From the NCBI RefSeq assembly GCF_958445495.1, contig NZ_CAUCSQ010000021.1, positions 1 through 64,000 on the forward strand: a stretch of DNA of 64,000 bases, in the 5' to 3' direction. The notes under the pieces are model-generated. The model saw only the letters and a list, made by a program, of their open reading frames with translations. It was not told the DNA's origin and did not search any database. Each line of letters opens with the position of its first letter. Position 1 is the first letter of the stretch. Below are positions 46,855 to 56,480 of the stretch, piece after piece. The position numbers were made by a program, and so were the translations under genes. This stretch comes from an uncultured Bacteroides sp. (GTDB lineage: Bacteria > Bacteroidota > Bacteroidia > Bacteroidales > Bacteroidaceae).

Positions 46855-48126
46855 ATGCAACCTTTAGCAGAACGATTACGTCCCAAAAACCTGGATGAAT
46901 ACATCGGCCAGAAACATCTGGTGGGGCCGGGTGCTATCCTGCGGAAGATGATTGACGCCGGACGCATCTCATCATTTATTCTTTGGGGGCCTCCGGGAGT
47001 AGGAAAAACGACCTTGGCGCAGATTATCGCCAATAAGCTGGAAACTCCGTTTTATACGCTGAGTGCCGTGACTTCCGGCGTTAAAGACGTCCGTGAAGTG
47101 ATTGACCGCGCCAAGGGCAACCGTTTCTTCTCACAGTCCAGCCCGATTCTGTTCATCGACGAAATCCACCGGTTCAGCAAATCGCAGCAGGACTCTTTGT
47201 TGGGGGCTGTGGAAAACGGAACCGTAACATTAATCGGCGCCACTACGGAGAATCCTTCATTCGAGGTTATCCGCCCTCTCCTGTCCCGTTGCCAGCTTTA
47301 CGTTCTCAAATCTCTGGAGAAAGAGGATTTGCTGGAACTCCTGCAACGCGCCGTCACTACGGACGTCCTGTTGAAGGAAAGGAAAATCGAATTGAAAGAA
47401 ACTACCGCCATGTTGCGCTTTTCCGGCGGAGACGCGCGCAAGTTGCTGAACATACTGGAGCTCGTGGTCGAATCGGATTCCGAAGACACGGTTGTCATCA
47501 CTGACGATATGGTGACAGAACGGCTGCAACAGAATCCTCTTGCCTATGACAAGGACGGCGAAATGCATTACGACATCATTTCGGCTTTTATCAAATCTAT
47601 CCGCGGCAGCGACCCCGACGGTGCAATCTATTGGCTGGCACGGATGGTGGAAGGGGGGGAAGACCCGGCTTTCATCGCCCGGCGACTTGTCATTTCCGCT
47701 GCGGAAGACATCGGGCTGGCAAACCCGAACGCATTGCTTCTTGCCAATGCCTGTTTCGACACATTGATGAAAATCGGTTGGCCCGAAGGAAGAATCCCTT
47801 TGGCGGAAACCACCATTTACCTGGCGACCAGTCCTAAAAGCAATTCTGCATATAACGCGATTAATGATGCATTGGAGGTGGTGCGCTCTACCGGAAATTT
47901 GCCTGTACCGCTTCATTTGCGTAACGCGCCGACCCGACTGATGAAACAGTTGGGATATGGGCAGGAGTATAAATACGCCCACCATTACGAAGGTAATTTT
48001 GTCAGACAGCAATTTCTGCCGGACGAATTGAAAGACAAGCGGATATGGCAACCGCAAAACAATCCTGCCGAACAGAAACATGCCGAACGCATGCAGCAGT
48101 TGTGGGGAGACAAGTTTAAGAAATAA
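46855..48126 (+). CDS. rarA: Replication-associated recombination protein A
   Basis: This 423-residue AAA+ ATPase acts at stalled replication forks. It starts MQPLAERLRPKNLDEYIGQKHLVGPG, has Walker A GPPGVGKT (about 46-53), Walker B ILFIDEIHR (about 100-108), sensor 1 LIGATTENPSFE and the arginine-finger-type LLSRCQLYVL. The carboxy-terminal tetramerisation region follows (SDPDGAIYWLARMVEGGEDPAFIARRL, SPKSNSAYNAI, HLRNAPTRLMKQLGYG). It starts 4 bp after the DUF5686 gene, so the two are probably one transcript, although their functions are unrelated. Confidence 0.95.
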   Translation: MQPLAERLRPKNLDEYIGQKHLVGPGAILRKMIDAGRISSFILWGPPGVGKTTLAQIIANKLETPFYTLSAVTSGVKDVREVIDRAKGNRFFSQSSPILFIDEIHRFSKSQQDSLLGAVENGTVTLIGATTENPSFEVIRPLLSRCQLYVLKSLEKEDLLELLQRAVTTDVLLKERKIELKETTAMLRFSGGDARKLLNILELVVESDSEDTVVITDDMVTERLQQNPLAYDKDGEMHYDIISAFIKSIRGSDPDGAIYWLARMVEGGEDPAFIARRLVISAAEDIGLANPNALLLANACFDTLMKIGWPEGRIPLAETTIYLATSPKSNSAYNAINDALEVVRSTGNLPVPLHLRNAPTRLMKQLGYGQEYKYAHHYEGNFVRQQFLPDELKDKRIWQPQNNPAEQKHAERMQQLWGDKFKK

Positions 48127-48228
48127 GAGATGGCGACGAGACGGGAGAAGGGACGGAATCAGACGGATAAACCGGCCGGAATCCCTATGGGAACGCCAAA
48201 TACGTAAATATATTAATATAAATAGAAA

Positions 48229-49185
48229 ATGAAGATTGTTATTTTAGACGGCTTTGCCGCCAATCCCGGAGATATATCCTGGGAAGGTTTGAAAGCACTC
48301 GGAGAGTGCACGATTTACGACCGTACTGCCCCCGAAGAAGTGGTGGAACGTTCAGCAGGCGCGGAAGTGATTCTGACGAACAAAGTTGTCATCAACGCTG
48401 AGAAGATGGCTGCCTTGCCCGAACTGAAATATATCGGCGTACTGGCCACCGGATATAATGTGGTCGATACGGTTGCCGCCAAAGAGCGCGGCATCATCGT
48501 CACCAATATTCCGGCTTACAGCACGGCATCCGTCGCCCAAATGGTATTTGCGCATATCCTGAATATAACGCAGCAGGTGCAGCATCATTCGGAGGAAGTC
48601 CGCAAAGGACGTTGGGCCGGCAACAAGGATTTCTGTTTCTGGGACACTCCCTTACTGGAACTGAGGGATAAGAAAATCGGTTTGGTGGGACTGGGACATA
48701 CGGGATATACGACAGCCCGCGTCGCCATCGGCTTCGGGATGCAGGTATATGCATTTACTTCCAAATCCCATTTCCAGTTACCTCCGGAAATCAAAAAGAT
48801 GGACCTGGACCAATTATTCAGCGAATGTGACATCATCAGCCTCCATTGTCCGCTTACTCCGGAAACGCACGAACTGGTAAATGCCCGCCGCCTTGCCATG
48901 ATGAAACCGAACGCTATCTTAATCAATACGGGACGCGGGCCGCTCGTCAACGAGCAAGATTTGGCAGATGCATTGAACAGCGGGAAAATATATGCGGCAG
49001 GGGTCGATGTGCTCTCTACGGAACCTCCCCGTGCCGACAATCCGCTGCTGACGGCAAAGAATTGCTACATCACTCCTCACATTGCATGGGCTACGACAGA
49101 GGCCCGCGAGCGTCTGATGAATATGACTATAAGCAATCTACAGTCATACATCGCCGGGACACCGGAAAATGTAGTAAACAAATAA
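48229..49185 (+). CDS. D-2-hydroxyacid dehydrogenase (glycerate-dehydrogenase-like)
   Basis: This 318-residue NAD-dependent oxidoreductase interconverts a 2-oxoacid and a D-2-hydroxyacid. The NAD-binding domain has GLVGLGHTGYTTARVAIGFGMQV (about 147-170). Catalytic residues are the Arg in INTGRGPLVNEQDL (about 232), Glu in GVDVLSTEPP and His in CYITPHIAWAT. The segment NKVVINAEKMAALPELKYIGVLATGYNVVD is typical of the hydroxypyruvate reductase/glycerate dehydrogenase group. It is about 100 bp after rarA and is followed by a conserved-loop hairpin. Confidence 0.93.
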   Translation: MKIVILDGFAANPGDISWEGLKALGECTIYDRTAPEEVVERSAGAEVILTNKVVINAEKMAALPELKYIGVLATGYNVVDTVAAKERGIIVTNIPAYSTASVAQMVFAHILNITQQVQHHSEEVRKGRWAGNKDFCFWDTPLLELRDKKIGLVGLGHTGYTTARVAIGFGMQVYAFTSKSHFQLPPEIKKMDLDQLFSECDIISLHCPLTPETHELVNARRLAMMKPNAILINTGRGPLVNEQDLADALNSGKIYAAGVDVLSTEPPRADNPLLTAKNCYITPHIAWATTEARERLMNMTISNLQSYIAGTPENVVNK

Positions 49186-49231
49186 AAGGGAAAAAGGGCG
49201 GCTCAAATAATCGAGGTTGTCCCCGAAAAGG

Positions 49232-49292
49232 AAAAATCCCCCTGTCTTTGCTTTGTATTCTGACGAATGAAAGCTGGAACAGGGGGATTTTT
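49232..49292 (+). terminator. Long-loop hairpin, copy 2, terminator
   Basis: AAAAATCCCCCTGT (49232-49245) pairs perfectly with ACAGGGGGATTTTT (49279-49292), followed by T's. The 33-nt loop carries ATTC-TGAC-GAAT as an inner stem and is nearly the same as the loop at 37908-37936. It lies about 47 bp after the dehydrogenase stop. The remaining stretch to 49698 has no supported gene. Confidence 0.7.
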
Positions 49293-49698
49293 TATACTAT
49301 ACCTTAAATTTACCGTTCCTGTCTTTCTTTTGACAATTAATCAAGGATTGTTTATCCCGATTGTCGCATATGCAAAGGTAAAAGTTATGCTTATAAATAG
49401 GTTACAGTTTATAAAGTAAAAGCAAGGCTGTCCCGTTTTTTCTATTTCGAGCCATTTGCCTTGCCTGTCATATAAAGGTATCTCCGGGAAATATTACTCC
49501 CGCCGTTTGAAATCTTTTGAAGATAATCCCTTGCGTCCGGTCTTCACATTGCTAGGAACCGGGACTGAAACAAGGGAATTACCGTATTTTCAACTTGCCG
49601 CTTACAGGCAAGGATATTTTTCTTTTCTATTCCGGAATTTCATTTCCGGCGTTTTTTCAGATGGCGGATTCAGATATTCATTTAACTTTCACCGGTTT

Positions 49699-50841
49699 TC
49701 AGTAGGAATGTCCTCCTTCTTCCATCTCTTTCTCTGTAATCTTACGGCGGTCGATACTTCGCCACGCATAGAAAATGTAGGCCAGCACGAACGGAACGAG
49801 AATAGACACGTATGCCATTGTTTTCAGCGTAAACTCACTGGAACAACTATTGGACAAAGTCAATGAACTTTGCAGGTCCGTATAGGAGGGATAATAGGCG
49901 GTATTGTTATATCCGGCCACCAACAGCAATGCCAGCACGGTCAGCACAGTGCCTGCTCCCGTAAACCAGATGCCTTTATCAAACGTACTTTTAAGGATGG
50001 TTTTACCGATTCCAAAAAGCACCAGTACTACTCCGGCAAGGAAAAGAACCGATACCGGCGGCATCTCGACAAAGTTGATGAAATATTTGAACGGCTGCAT
50101 ATAGATTTCCTGTGTTTCGGGATTCACGGCGAAACCGTCGGACACTAATGTACGAATCACGAACGAGAGGAAGAACACCAGAAACAAGACGGCATTATTG
50201 AGTACCGCACGACGGCATTTGTCCGTCAGTTCTTTATTGTCTATATTATTGATGAAATAAAGCGCACCCAAAACGCGGGCAAGGAAAAATACCGCCAGTC
50301 CCAATATCACATTCCAGATATCGGCCAGCGCATCCAGCCCGTGCCATCCGTTTCCCCAATGGCTGATGACCGGCATAACGGTATCTGTCATATTCGCTTT
50401 ATTGATATAGAAGTCGGACCCGGTAAAGAATGTCGCCACCGCCCCGCCGAGCAGAAGGGGGCCTACGACTCCATTAACCACCAAAAAGGCCTGGTATGTC
50501 TTTTTCCCCAACAGGTTTCCAGCCTTGCTCTGAAACTCATAACTTACCGCCTGCAGCACAAAACTGAAAAGGATAATCATCCAAAGCCAATAGGCGCCAC
50601 CGAAACTGGTGCTGTAAAACAACGGGAAAGAGGCGAAGAAAGCGCCTCCGAACGTAACCAGCGTGGTAAATGTGAACTCCCATTTGCGTCCGGTGGAATT
50701 TACCATCATCTTACGGTGTTCTTCCGTCTTGCCCAGACAGAATAATAATGAGTTGCCTCCCTGCACGAACAGCAGGAATACGAGTATGGCTCCCAGCAGG
50801 GAAACGATAAGCCACCAATATTGTTGTAAAAATAGATACAT
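49699..50841 (-). CDS. cydB: Cytochrome bd ubiquinol oxidase subunit II
   Basis: This 380-residue inner-membrane protein is the second core subunit of the bd-type terminal oxidase, which reduces O2 to water with quinol electrons. It has about nine transmembrane helices, starting YLFLQQYWWLIVSLLGAILVFLLFVQGGNSLLF (the WW-xxx-G pattern of CydB), and GAYWLWMIILFSFVLQAVSYEFQSKAGN. It starts 48 bp after cydA and is the last gene of the DUF4492-cydA-cydB operon. In Bacteroides this oxidase allows growth at nanomolar oxygen. Confidence 0.95.
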   Translation of the reverse strand: MYLFLQQYWWLIVSLLGAILVFLLFVQGGNSLLFCLGKTEEHRKMMVNSTGRKWEFTFTTLVTFGGAFFASFPLFYSTSFGGAYWLWMIILFSFVLQAVSYEFQSKAGNLLGKKTYQAFLVVNGVVGPLLLGGAVATFFTGSDFYINKANMTDTVMPVISHWGNGWHGLDALADIWNVILGLAVFFLARVLGALYFINNIDNKELTDKCRRAVLNNAVLFLVFFLSFVIRTLVSDGFAVNPETQEIYMQPFKYFINFVEMPPVSVLFLAGVVLVLFGIGKTILKSTFDKGIWFTGAGTVLTVLALLLVAGYNNTAYYPSYTDLQSSLTLSNSCSSEFTLKTMAYVSILVPFVLAYIFYAWRSIDRRKITEKEMEEGGHSY

Positions 50842-50889
50842 AATGAATGAGGATTTATAGGTTATATATTACGGATTGCAGACAACGGT

Positions 50890-52446
50890 TTATGACAACT
50901 CATTCCCCGGCCCTTTCCTGATAGCTTTCACCATGATTCCTGCGCCTGCAATCAGCATGACCGTAAACAGGAACAGGAAAATAAAGAAGGTGGTCTGCAC
51001 CGACCCTGTATCCAACTTGGATATGGCGACTGAGGTCGGGAGCATATCCCGGATTGCCCACGGCTGGCGCCCGCATTCGGCGACTATCCATCCGGCTTGT
51101 CCGGCGATGTATGCCAGAGGTATCGTCCACAAAGCAATCCGATGCATCCAACGCATTTTACTCAAATCTTTCTTGTAGACAAAGAAAAGGACGACGATAA
51201 AGAAAAGGATGAAATACCCGCCCAGAATGACCATCACACGGAAGGCGTAAAAATTCAGCGGAACATCCGGAACCAACTGGTTCACATCTTTAATATATCC
51301 ATATCCGAAATAGGCGATGTTGTCCTGCAACACTTGGTATGCCGTCCGCGCATCTTCCTCGTTTCCCGCGCTCTTCGCCGCGCGATAGGCTGCCAACGCG
51401 CTGATGGCCGTCTTGCCCCGCTCAATCTTTTCCGCGGCGGAGAGAGCCGGCGTGCCGTCTTCCAACCGGTAACCGCCTTCTATGATATCCGCGATTCCCG
51501 GAACATAGGCATTCGCATCACGCCCGGCAAGAAAAGAGAGCATGCCGGGTATTTCAATACGGAAAAGAAAAGGCTCTTTCCCGTCGTCATAGGTTTCTTT
51601 CCCGGTATTCAAGACTCCGATTCCTACCAGCCCTACGTTTTCACCTCCTTCATACAATCCTTCGACGGCAGCAAGTTTCATCGGCTGTGTCCGGGCAATC
51701 TGGTAGCCGGAACCGTCGCCCGTCCAAACGGCAAGCAGAGAGGCGGCCAATCCGAAAATCGCACCTATTTTAATACTGGCAAGCGCAAACTCCCGGTTAC
51801 GTTTCTTCAATAAGTACCAACAACTGACACCGACTACAAACACGCCGCCAAGCACCCAGCCGGACAATACCGTATGAAAGAACTTGTTGACGGCCACCGG
51901 CGAAGTAGCCACCGCCCAGAAGTCCACCATTTCGTTACGCACCGTATCCGGGTTAAATTCCATGCCTACCGGATGTTGCATCCATGCATTGGCAACGAGA
52001 ATCCACCAAGCGGATATCGTGGCTCCCAAACCTGTCAGCCAGGTAGAAGCCAAATGGAAACGTTTGCTGACTTTCTCCCAACCGAAGAACATGACAGCGA
52101 TAAAGGTGGCCTCCATAAAGAATGCCAGGATACCTTCTATGGCTAGCGGCGCGCCAAAAATATCACCGACAAACCAGGAATAATTGCTCCAGTTCGTGCC
52201 GAACTCGAATTCGAGAATCAATCCGGTCGCTACGCCGATGGCAAAATTAATGCCGAAGAGCTTCATCCAGAACTTGGCGGTCCGTTTCCAGAATTCATTG
52301 CCTGTCTTATAATATAAGGTCTCCATAATCCCCATCACCACCGCCAGACCGAGTGTAAGAGGAACAAAAATCCAATGGTACATAGCCGTCATCGCAAATT
52401 GGGCTCTTGACCAATCAATCAGCGAAGTGTCGATACTTTCAATCAT
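50890..52446 (-). CDS. cydA: Cytochrome bd ubiquinol oxidase subunit I
   Basis: This 518-residue protein is the haem-binding subunit. Features are the His-containing first helix (QFAMTAMYHWIFVPLTLGLAVVMG), a Met/His-rich region (WMQHPVGMEFNPDT, conserved in CydA), the periplasmic quinol loop (about 260-340), and the signature AECGRQPWAIRDMLPTS near residue 448. Length and order of helices are normal. The gene lies 19 bp after DUF4492 and is transcribed from the promoter at 52731-52760. Confidence 0.96.
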   Translation of the reverse strand: MIESIDTSLIDWSRAQFAMTAMYHWIFVPLTLGLAVVMGIMETLYYKTGNEFWKRTAKFWMKLFGINFAIGVATGLILEFEFGTNWSNYSWFVGDIFGAPLAIEGILAFFMEATFIAVMFFGWEKVSKRFHLASTWLTGLGATISAWWILVANAWMQHPVGMEFNPDTVRNEMVDFWAVATSPVAVNKFFHTVLSGWVLGGVFVVGVSCWYLLKKRNREFALASIKIGAIFGLAASLLAVWTGDGSGYQIARTQPMKLAAVEGLYEGGENVGLVGIGVLNTGKETYDDGKEPFLFRIEIPGMLSFLAGRDANAYVPGIADIIEGGYRLEDGTPALSAAEKIERGKTAISALAAYRAAKSAGNEEDARTAYQVLQDNIAYFGYGYIKDVNQLVPDVPLNFYAFRVMVILGGYFILFFIVVLFFVYKKDLSKMRWMHRIALWTIPLAYIAGQAGWIVAECGRQPWAIRDMLPTSVAISKLDTGSVQTTFFIFLFLFTVMLIAGAGIMVKAIRKGPGNELS

Positions 52447-52465
52447 AATTTATGCAGTTTAAGGG

Positions 52466-52702
52466 TTAAAATTCAACAGTCTTTTCCGGAAGGGCGCGCC
52501 GTATCAGTTCATTTCCCACATACGTCCCTTTATCGGCATCTGTGGAATGCCTGCCGAGGAAATCCGGAAAAAAGAAAAGTTTCAGGATGAAGAACATGAC
52601 AAACAGTTTCAATAAGATGATAATCCATAAAGTACGTCCTAACGTCATACTACGGAAACCTTCCAAATAAAAGTTCCAAATGGAAAGCAGTGTATTTTTC
52701 AT
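52466..52702 (-). CDS. DUF4492-family small membrane protein of the cyd operon
   Basis: This 78-residue protein has one hydrophobic helix (LGRTLWIIILLKLFVMFFILKLFFFP) preceded by LSIWNFYLEGFRSMT and followed by a charged tail (HSTDADKGTYVGNELIRR). Small DUF4492 proteins commonly precede cydA in Bacteroidetes. By position it may be an accessory subunit or assembly factor, comparable with CydX in proteobacteria, but that is inference. Confidence 0.85.
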   Translation of the reverse strand: MKNTLLSIWNFYLEGFRSMTLGRTLWIIILLKLFVMFFILKLFFFPDFLGRHSTDADKGTYVGNELIRRALPEKTVEF

Positions 52703-52730
52703 ATCGCGACACTAAAATTTGTAATGAGTA

Positions 52731-52760
52731 CAAATATACAATTTCTATAAATAAAACAAA
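52731..52760 (-). promoter_or_regulatory. cyd operon promoter
   Basis: On the minus strand, TTTG (52760-52757), 18 bp, TATATTTG (52738-52731), close to the Bacteroides consensus with slightly short spacing. It is about 29 bp before the DUF4492 start. Confidence 0.55.
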
Positions 52761-52866
52761 CAAATACCCTGAATTGTTGTAAGAATCCCTGTGTTTTTTC
52801 CGGAAAACCTGCCTATCGACAGAAAAAAATCATTTAACGGCGAAATAACGTAATCTGTCTATCGCT

Positions 52867-52898
52867 TTTGCCGTTCATATAATATGTACGTACCTTCG
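52867..52898 (+). promoter_or_regulatory. Efflux operon promoter
   Basis: TTTG (52867-52870), 20 bp, TACCTTCG (52891-52898): correct spacing and one mismatch in the -7 box. It is 28 bp before the TolC start codon. Confidence 0.6.
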
Positions 52899-52926
52899 TT
52901 TCCGGTAAATTAATAGAAAAACAAGT

Positions 52927-54318
52927 ATGATAAACGTAAGAAGATTGACAGTGATAGTATTTTTAGGCACAGGCATGCTGGCCGGCGTGGCTGCCCAAAA
53001 CTCTTCGCTGCAGGCCGATACGCTGAGTGAGGCAAAGCTTCCCGACCAATGGGACTTGCAAACGTGTATTGACTATGCCCTTGAGCAGAATATCACAATC
53101 CGTAAAAACCGGGTTACTGCGGAAAGTACGCAGATTGACGTAAAGACGGCTAAGGCCGCCCTGTTTCCCAGCCTTTCGTTTTCTACCAGTCAGCAGGTAG
53201 TGAATCGCCCGTACCAGGAGTCAAGCAGCAGGGTGAGCGGCAATGAGATTATCAGCGCCAACAGCAAGACCAGTTATAACGGTAACTACGGCCTGAACGC
53301 TTCATGGACCATTTACAACGGCAGCAAACGGTTGAAGACTCTCAAACAGGAGAAATTGAACAATCAAGTGGCCGAACTGGATGTGGAGACGTCTGAAAAC
53401 AGCATTCAGGAGTCTATCGCACAGGCTTACATCCAGATACTTTATGCGGCGGAATCTGTCCGGGTAAACGAGAATACGCTGCAAGTCTCCATCGCACAGC
53501 GTGACCGCGGGCAAGAGCTGCTGAACGCCGGGAGCATTGCCAAGAGCGATTTCGCACAACTGGAGGCGCAGGTCAGCACTGACCGTTATCAACTTGTCAC
53601 AGCGCAAGCCACTTTGCAGGATTACAAATTACAACTTAAACAACTGCTTGAACTGGACGGGGAAAACGAGATGAATATTTATCTCCCTTCTTTGTCTGAC
53701 GAGAATGTCTTGTCTCCGCTGCCCACGAAGAAGGATGTTTACGTAAACGCGCTCGCCACCCGTCCGGAGATTGAGGCAAGCAAACTGAACGTGAATGCTT
53801 CCGAACTGGAGATTGACATTGCCAAATCCGGCTATTTCCCGACAATCAGCCTCAGCGCGGGAATCGGTACGACGCACACCAGCGGCAGTGATTTCACTTT
53901 CGGCGAACAGGTGAAAAACGGATGGAACAATTCTATCGGCTTATCCGTGAGTGTTCCTATCTTTAACAACCGCCAGACGAAGAGTGCCATACAAAAAGCG
54001 AAGTTGCAGTACCAAACCAGCATGTTGTCTTTACTGGACGAACAGAAGGCCTTGTACAAGACAATCGAAGGTCTCTGGCTGGACGCCAACAGCGCGCAGC
54101 AACGTTATGCGGCAGCCAATGAAAAGCTGAAAAGCACGCAAATCAGTTATGACCTGATTAGCGAACAGTTCAACTTGGGAATGAAAAATACCGTAGAGCT
54201 TCTTACCGAGAAAAACAATTTGCTGCAGGCTCGGCAAGAGCAACTTCAAGCTAAGTATATGGCAATACTGAACACTCAGTTGTTGAAGTTCTACCAGGGA
54301 GAGAAACTGGCTTTATAA
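52927..54318 (+). CDS. TolC-family outer-membrane efflux protein
   Basis: This 463-residue protein has a signal peptide (about 1-24, ending VAAQ) and two TolC repeats made of long coiled helices (about 40-240 and 260-455), with QWDLQTCIDYALEQNITIRKNRV as the typical start and FNLGMKNTVELLTEKNNLLQARQE in the second repeat. TolC trimers form the outer-membrane duct of tripartite exporters. It is the first gene of the operon with the adaptor, ATPase and permease, so this is a complete MacAB-TolC-type machine. Confidence 0.93.
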   Translation: MINVRRLTVIVFLGTGMLAGVAAQNSSLQADTLSEAKLPDQWDLQTCIDYALEQNITIRKNRVTAESTQIDVKTAKAALFPSLSFSTSQQVVNRPYQESSSRVSGNEIISANSKTSYNGNYGLNASWTIYNGSKRLKTLKQEKLNNQVAELDVETSENSIQESIAQAYIQILYAAESVRVNENTLQVSIAQRDRGQELLNAGSIAKSDFAQLEAQVSTDRYQLVTAQATLQDYKLQLKQLLELDGENEMNIYLPSLSDENVLSPLPTKKDVYVNALATRPEIEASKLNVNASELEIDIAKSGYFPTISLSAGIGTTHTSGSDFTFGEQVKNGWNNSIGLSVSVPIFNNRQTKSAIQKAKLQYQTSMLSLLDEQKALYKTIEGLWLDANSAQQRYAAANEKLKSTQISYDLISEQFNLGMKNTVELLTEKNNLLQARQEQLQAKYMAILNTQLLKFYQGEKLAL

Positions 54319-54395
54319 TGGACAGATAAGCTTTGTAATTTCGCGACAGGAAATATATACCAGCATTATAAATAAGTAAAAAGCATAATAAACGA

Positions 54396-55616
54396 ATGAA
54401 AACAAAAAAGATTATTCTAATCGCTGCGGCAGTCGTCGTTGTTGTGGGAGCGGGAATCTGGCTCTTCACCGGCTCACCCGCCAAGCACAAGGTCACGTAT
54501 GCCACTACTACCGTCGGCAAAGGCGATATCTCGAATTCGGTGACTGCTACCGGAACGATTGAACCGGTGACGGAAGTAGAAGTGGGTACACAGGTGTCCG
54601 GTATCATTGACAAGATTTACGTAGATTATAATTCGGTAGTGACTCAAGGCCAGTTGATTGCCGAAATGGACCGGGTCACTCTGCAAAGCGAGCTGGCATC
54701 ACAGCAGGCGGCTTATGACGGCGCAAAGGCCGAATTCGAATATCAGGAAAAGAATTACCAACGCAGCAAAGGGTTGCACGAGAAATCCATGATTAGCGAC
54801 ACGGATTATGAGGAGGCTCTCTATAATTACCAAAAAGCCAAAAGTAATTATGACAGCAGCAAGGCTGCCCTGGCAAAGGCTGAACGGAATCTTTCTTATG
54901 CTACGATTACATCGCCGATTAACGGTGTGGTAATCAGCCGGGATGTGGAAGCCGGCCAGACTGTCGCTTCCGGATTCGAGACTCCTACCCTTTTCACCAT
55001 CGCGGCGGACTTGACGAAGATGCAGGTAGTGGCCGATGTGGATGAAGCTGACATAGGCGGCGTGGAAGAGGGACAGCGCGCTACTTTCACGGTAGACGCT
55101 TATCCGAATGACACATTCGAAGGGATTGTCACTCAAATCCGCCTGGGAGATTCAAGCAGTAGCAGCAGCACGACTACCAGCACCAGTACGGTGGTTACTT
55201 ATGAGGTGGTTATCTCCGCTCATAACCCGGACCTGAAACTGAAACCGCGCCTGACAGCTAACATTACGATTTACACTCTTGACAAGAAGGGTGTGTTGTC
55301 TGTCCCGAACAAGGCTTTGCGGTTCACTCCGGAACAACCGCTAATCGGCAAGAACGATATCGTGAAAGATTGCGAAGGGGAACATAAGGTCTGGACACGC
55401 GAGGAAAATACGTTCACCGCCCACCCGGTAGAAATCGGAATCACGAACGGAATATCTACGGAGATTATCAGCGGCGTCAGTGAAGGGATGCGGATTATCA
55501 CGGAAGCTACCGTCGGTGTGATGCCGGGCGAGTCTCCGGAAGCGGAAGCCGGTTCCGAAACGGGGGAAAGAAGCCCGTTCATGCCGGGCCCTCCGGGAAG
55601 TAAGAAGAAAAAATAA
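54396..55616 (+). CDS. MacA-type periplasmic adaptor (membrane fusion protein)
   Basis: This 406-residue adaptor is anchored by an amino-terminal helix (IILIAAAVVVVVGAGIWLF). It has biotinyl-lipoyl-like halves (VEVGTQVSGIIDKIYVDYNSVVTQGQLIAEMD and ATITSPINGVVISRDVEAGQTVA) around a coiled-coil hairpin (about 95-165), then a beta-barrel domain (MQVVADVDEADIGGVEEGQRATFTVDAYP) and a membrane-proximal domain. A Ser/Thr-rich insertion (SSSSSTTTSTST) near residue 255 is low-complexity. It links the ABC permease with TolC. Start 78 bp after the TolC gene. Confidence 0.93.
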   Translation: MKTKKIILIAAAVVVVVGAGIWLFTGSPAKHKVTYATTTVGKGDISNSVTATGTIEPVTEVEVGTQVSGIIDKIYVDYNSVVTQGQLIAEMDRVTLQSELASQQAAYDGAKAEFEYQEKNYQRSKGLHEKSMISDTDYEEALYNYQKAKSNYDSSKAALAKAERNLSYATITSPINGVVISRDVEAGQTVASGFETPTLFTIAADLTKMQVVADVDEADIGGVEEGQRATFTVDAYPNDTFEGIVTQIRLGDSSSSSSTTTSTSTVVTYEVVISAHNPDLKLKPRLTANITIYTLDKKGVLSVPNKALRFTPEQPLIGKNDIVKDCEGEHKVWTREENTFTAHPVEIGITNGISTEIISGVSEGMRIITEATVGVMPGESPEAEAGSETGERSPFMPGPPGSKKKK

Positions 55617-55622
55617 TCATTC

Positions 55623-55706
55623 AATGTGCCGGTCTTGCCGTCTGCCGGCCTGTTATGTCACGGCCTCATCAGGCGATAGGAGGATTGGCGCGCCAACTGG
55701 CACATT
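55623..55706. repeat. Structured spacer before the ATPase gene
   Basis: AATGTGCC (55623-55630) pairs with GGCACATT (55699-55706), and a further AGCACATT follows directly. Inside are the palindrome TTGGCGCGCCAA (55685-55696) and GCCGGTC/GCCGGC elements. The spacer fills the 105-bp gap between adaptor and ATPase genes. Confidence 0.45.
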
Positions 55707-55721
55707 AGCACATTATTTACA

Positions 55722-56465
55722 ATGAAAAAAGTAATTGAACTTCAAAATATCAAACGTAACTTTCAGGTAGGGGAAGAAACCGTCCATGCGTTACGGGGAG
55801 TCTCGTTCACAATCAATGAGGGGGAGTTTGTCACTATCATGGGAACTTCCGGTTCGGGAAAGTCTACGCTGCTCAACACATTAGGCTGCCTGGACACTCC
55901 GACCAGCGGGGAATATTTCCTTGACGGAATCTCTGTCCGTACTATGAGCAAGTCTCAGCGTGCGATATTGAGAAACCGGAAAATCGGTTTTGTATTCCAG
56001 AACTATAACTTGCTTCCCAAGACGACGGCAGTGGAGAATGTGGAATTACCGTTAATGTACAACTCTTCCGTCAGCGCCGCCGAACGCCGCCGCCGGTCTA
56101 TCGAGGCTTTACAGGCGGTGGGACTGGGAGACCGTTTGGAACATAAGTCCAACCAGATGTCCGGCGGGCAAATGCAACGTGTCGCCATCGCCCGCGCGTT
56201 GGTGAACAATCCTGCCGTTATTCTCGCCGACGAAGCTACCGGAAATCTCGACACCCGCACTTCTTTCGAGATACTTGTCTTGTTTCAGAAGCTGCACGCA
56301 GAAGGACGTACTATCATCTTCGTTACGCACAATCCTGAAATTGCGCAGTACAGCAGCCGGAACATCCGGTTGCGCGACGGTCATGTGATAGAGGATATCG
56401 TCAACAAGGATATTCTGTCAGCGGCCGAAGCGCTGGCGGCGTTACCGAAAAACGATGAGGATTAA
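55722..56465 (+). CDS. ABC transporter ATP-binding protein (MacB/LolD type)
   Basis: This 247-residue cytoplasmic ATPase has Walker A GTSGSGKST (about 41-49), Q-loop FVFQNYNLLP, signature MSGGQMQRVAIARAL, Walker B VILADEATGNLD and the H-loop IIFVTHNPE. The FVFQNYNLLP and TGNLD segments are typical of the MacB/LolD/FtsE group, which drives mechanotransmission and not membrane import. Here the ATPase and permease are separate genes, unlike the fused MacB of E. coli. Confidence 0.95.
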   Translation: MKKVIELQNIKRNFQVGEETVHALRGVSFTINEGEFVTIMGTSGSGKSTLLNTLGCLDTPTSGEYFLDGISVRTMSKSQRAILRNRKIGFVFQNYNLLPKTTAVENVELPLMYNSSVSAAERRRRSIEALQAVGLGDRLEHKSNQMSGGQMQRVAIARALVNNPAVILADEATGNLDTRTSFEILVLFQKLHAEGRTIIFVTHNPEIAQYSSRNIRLRDGHVIEDIVNKDILSAAEALAALPKNDED

Positions 56466-56480
56466 TAATTATTCAATACG

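Noticed and set aside
49456..49866. Plus-strand open frame overlapping the 3' end of cydB
   Set aside because: About 40 percent overlaps cydB and no recognisable domain or promoter exists.
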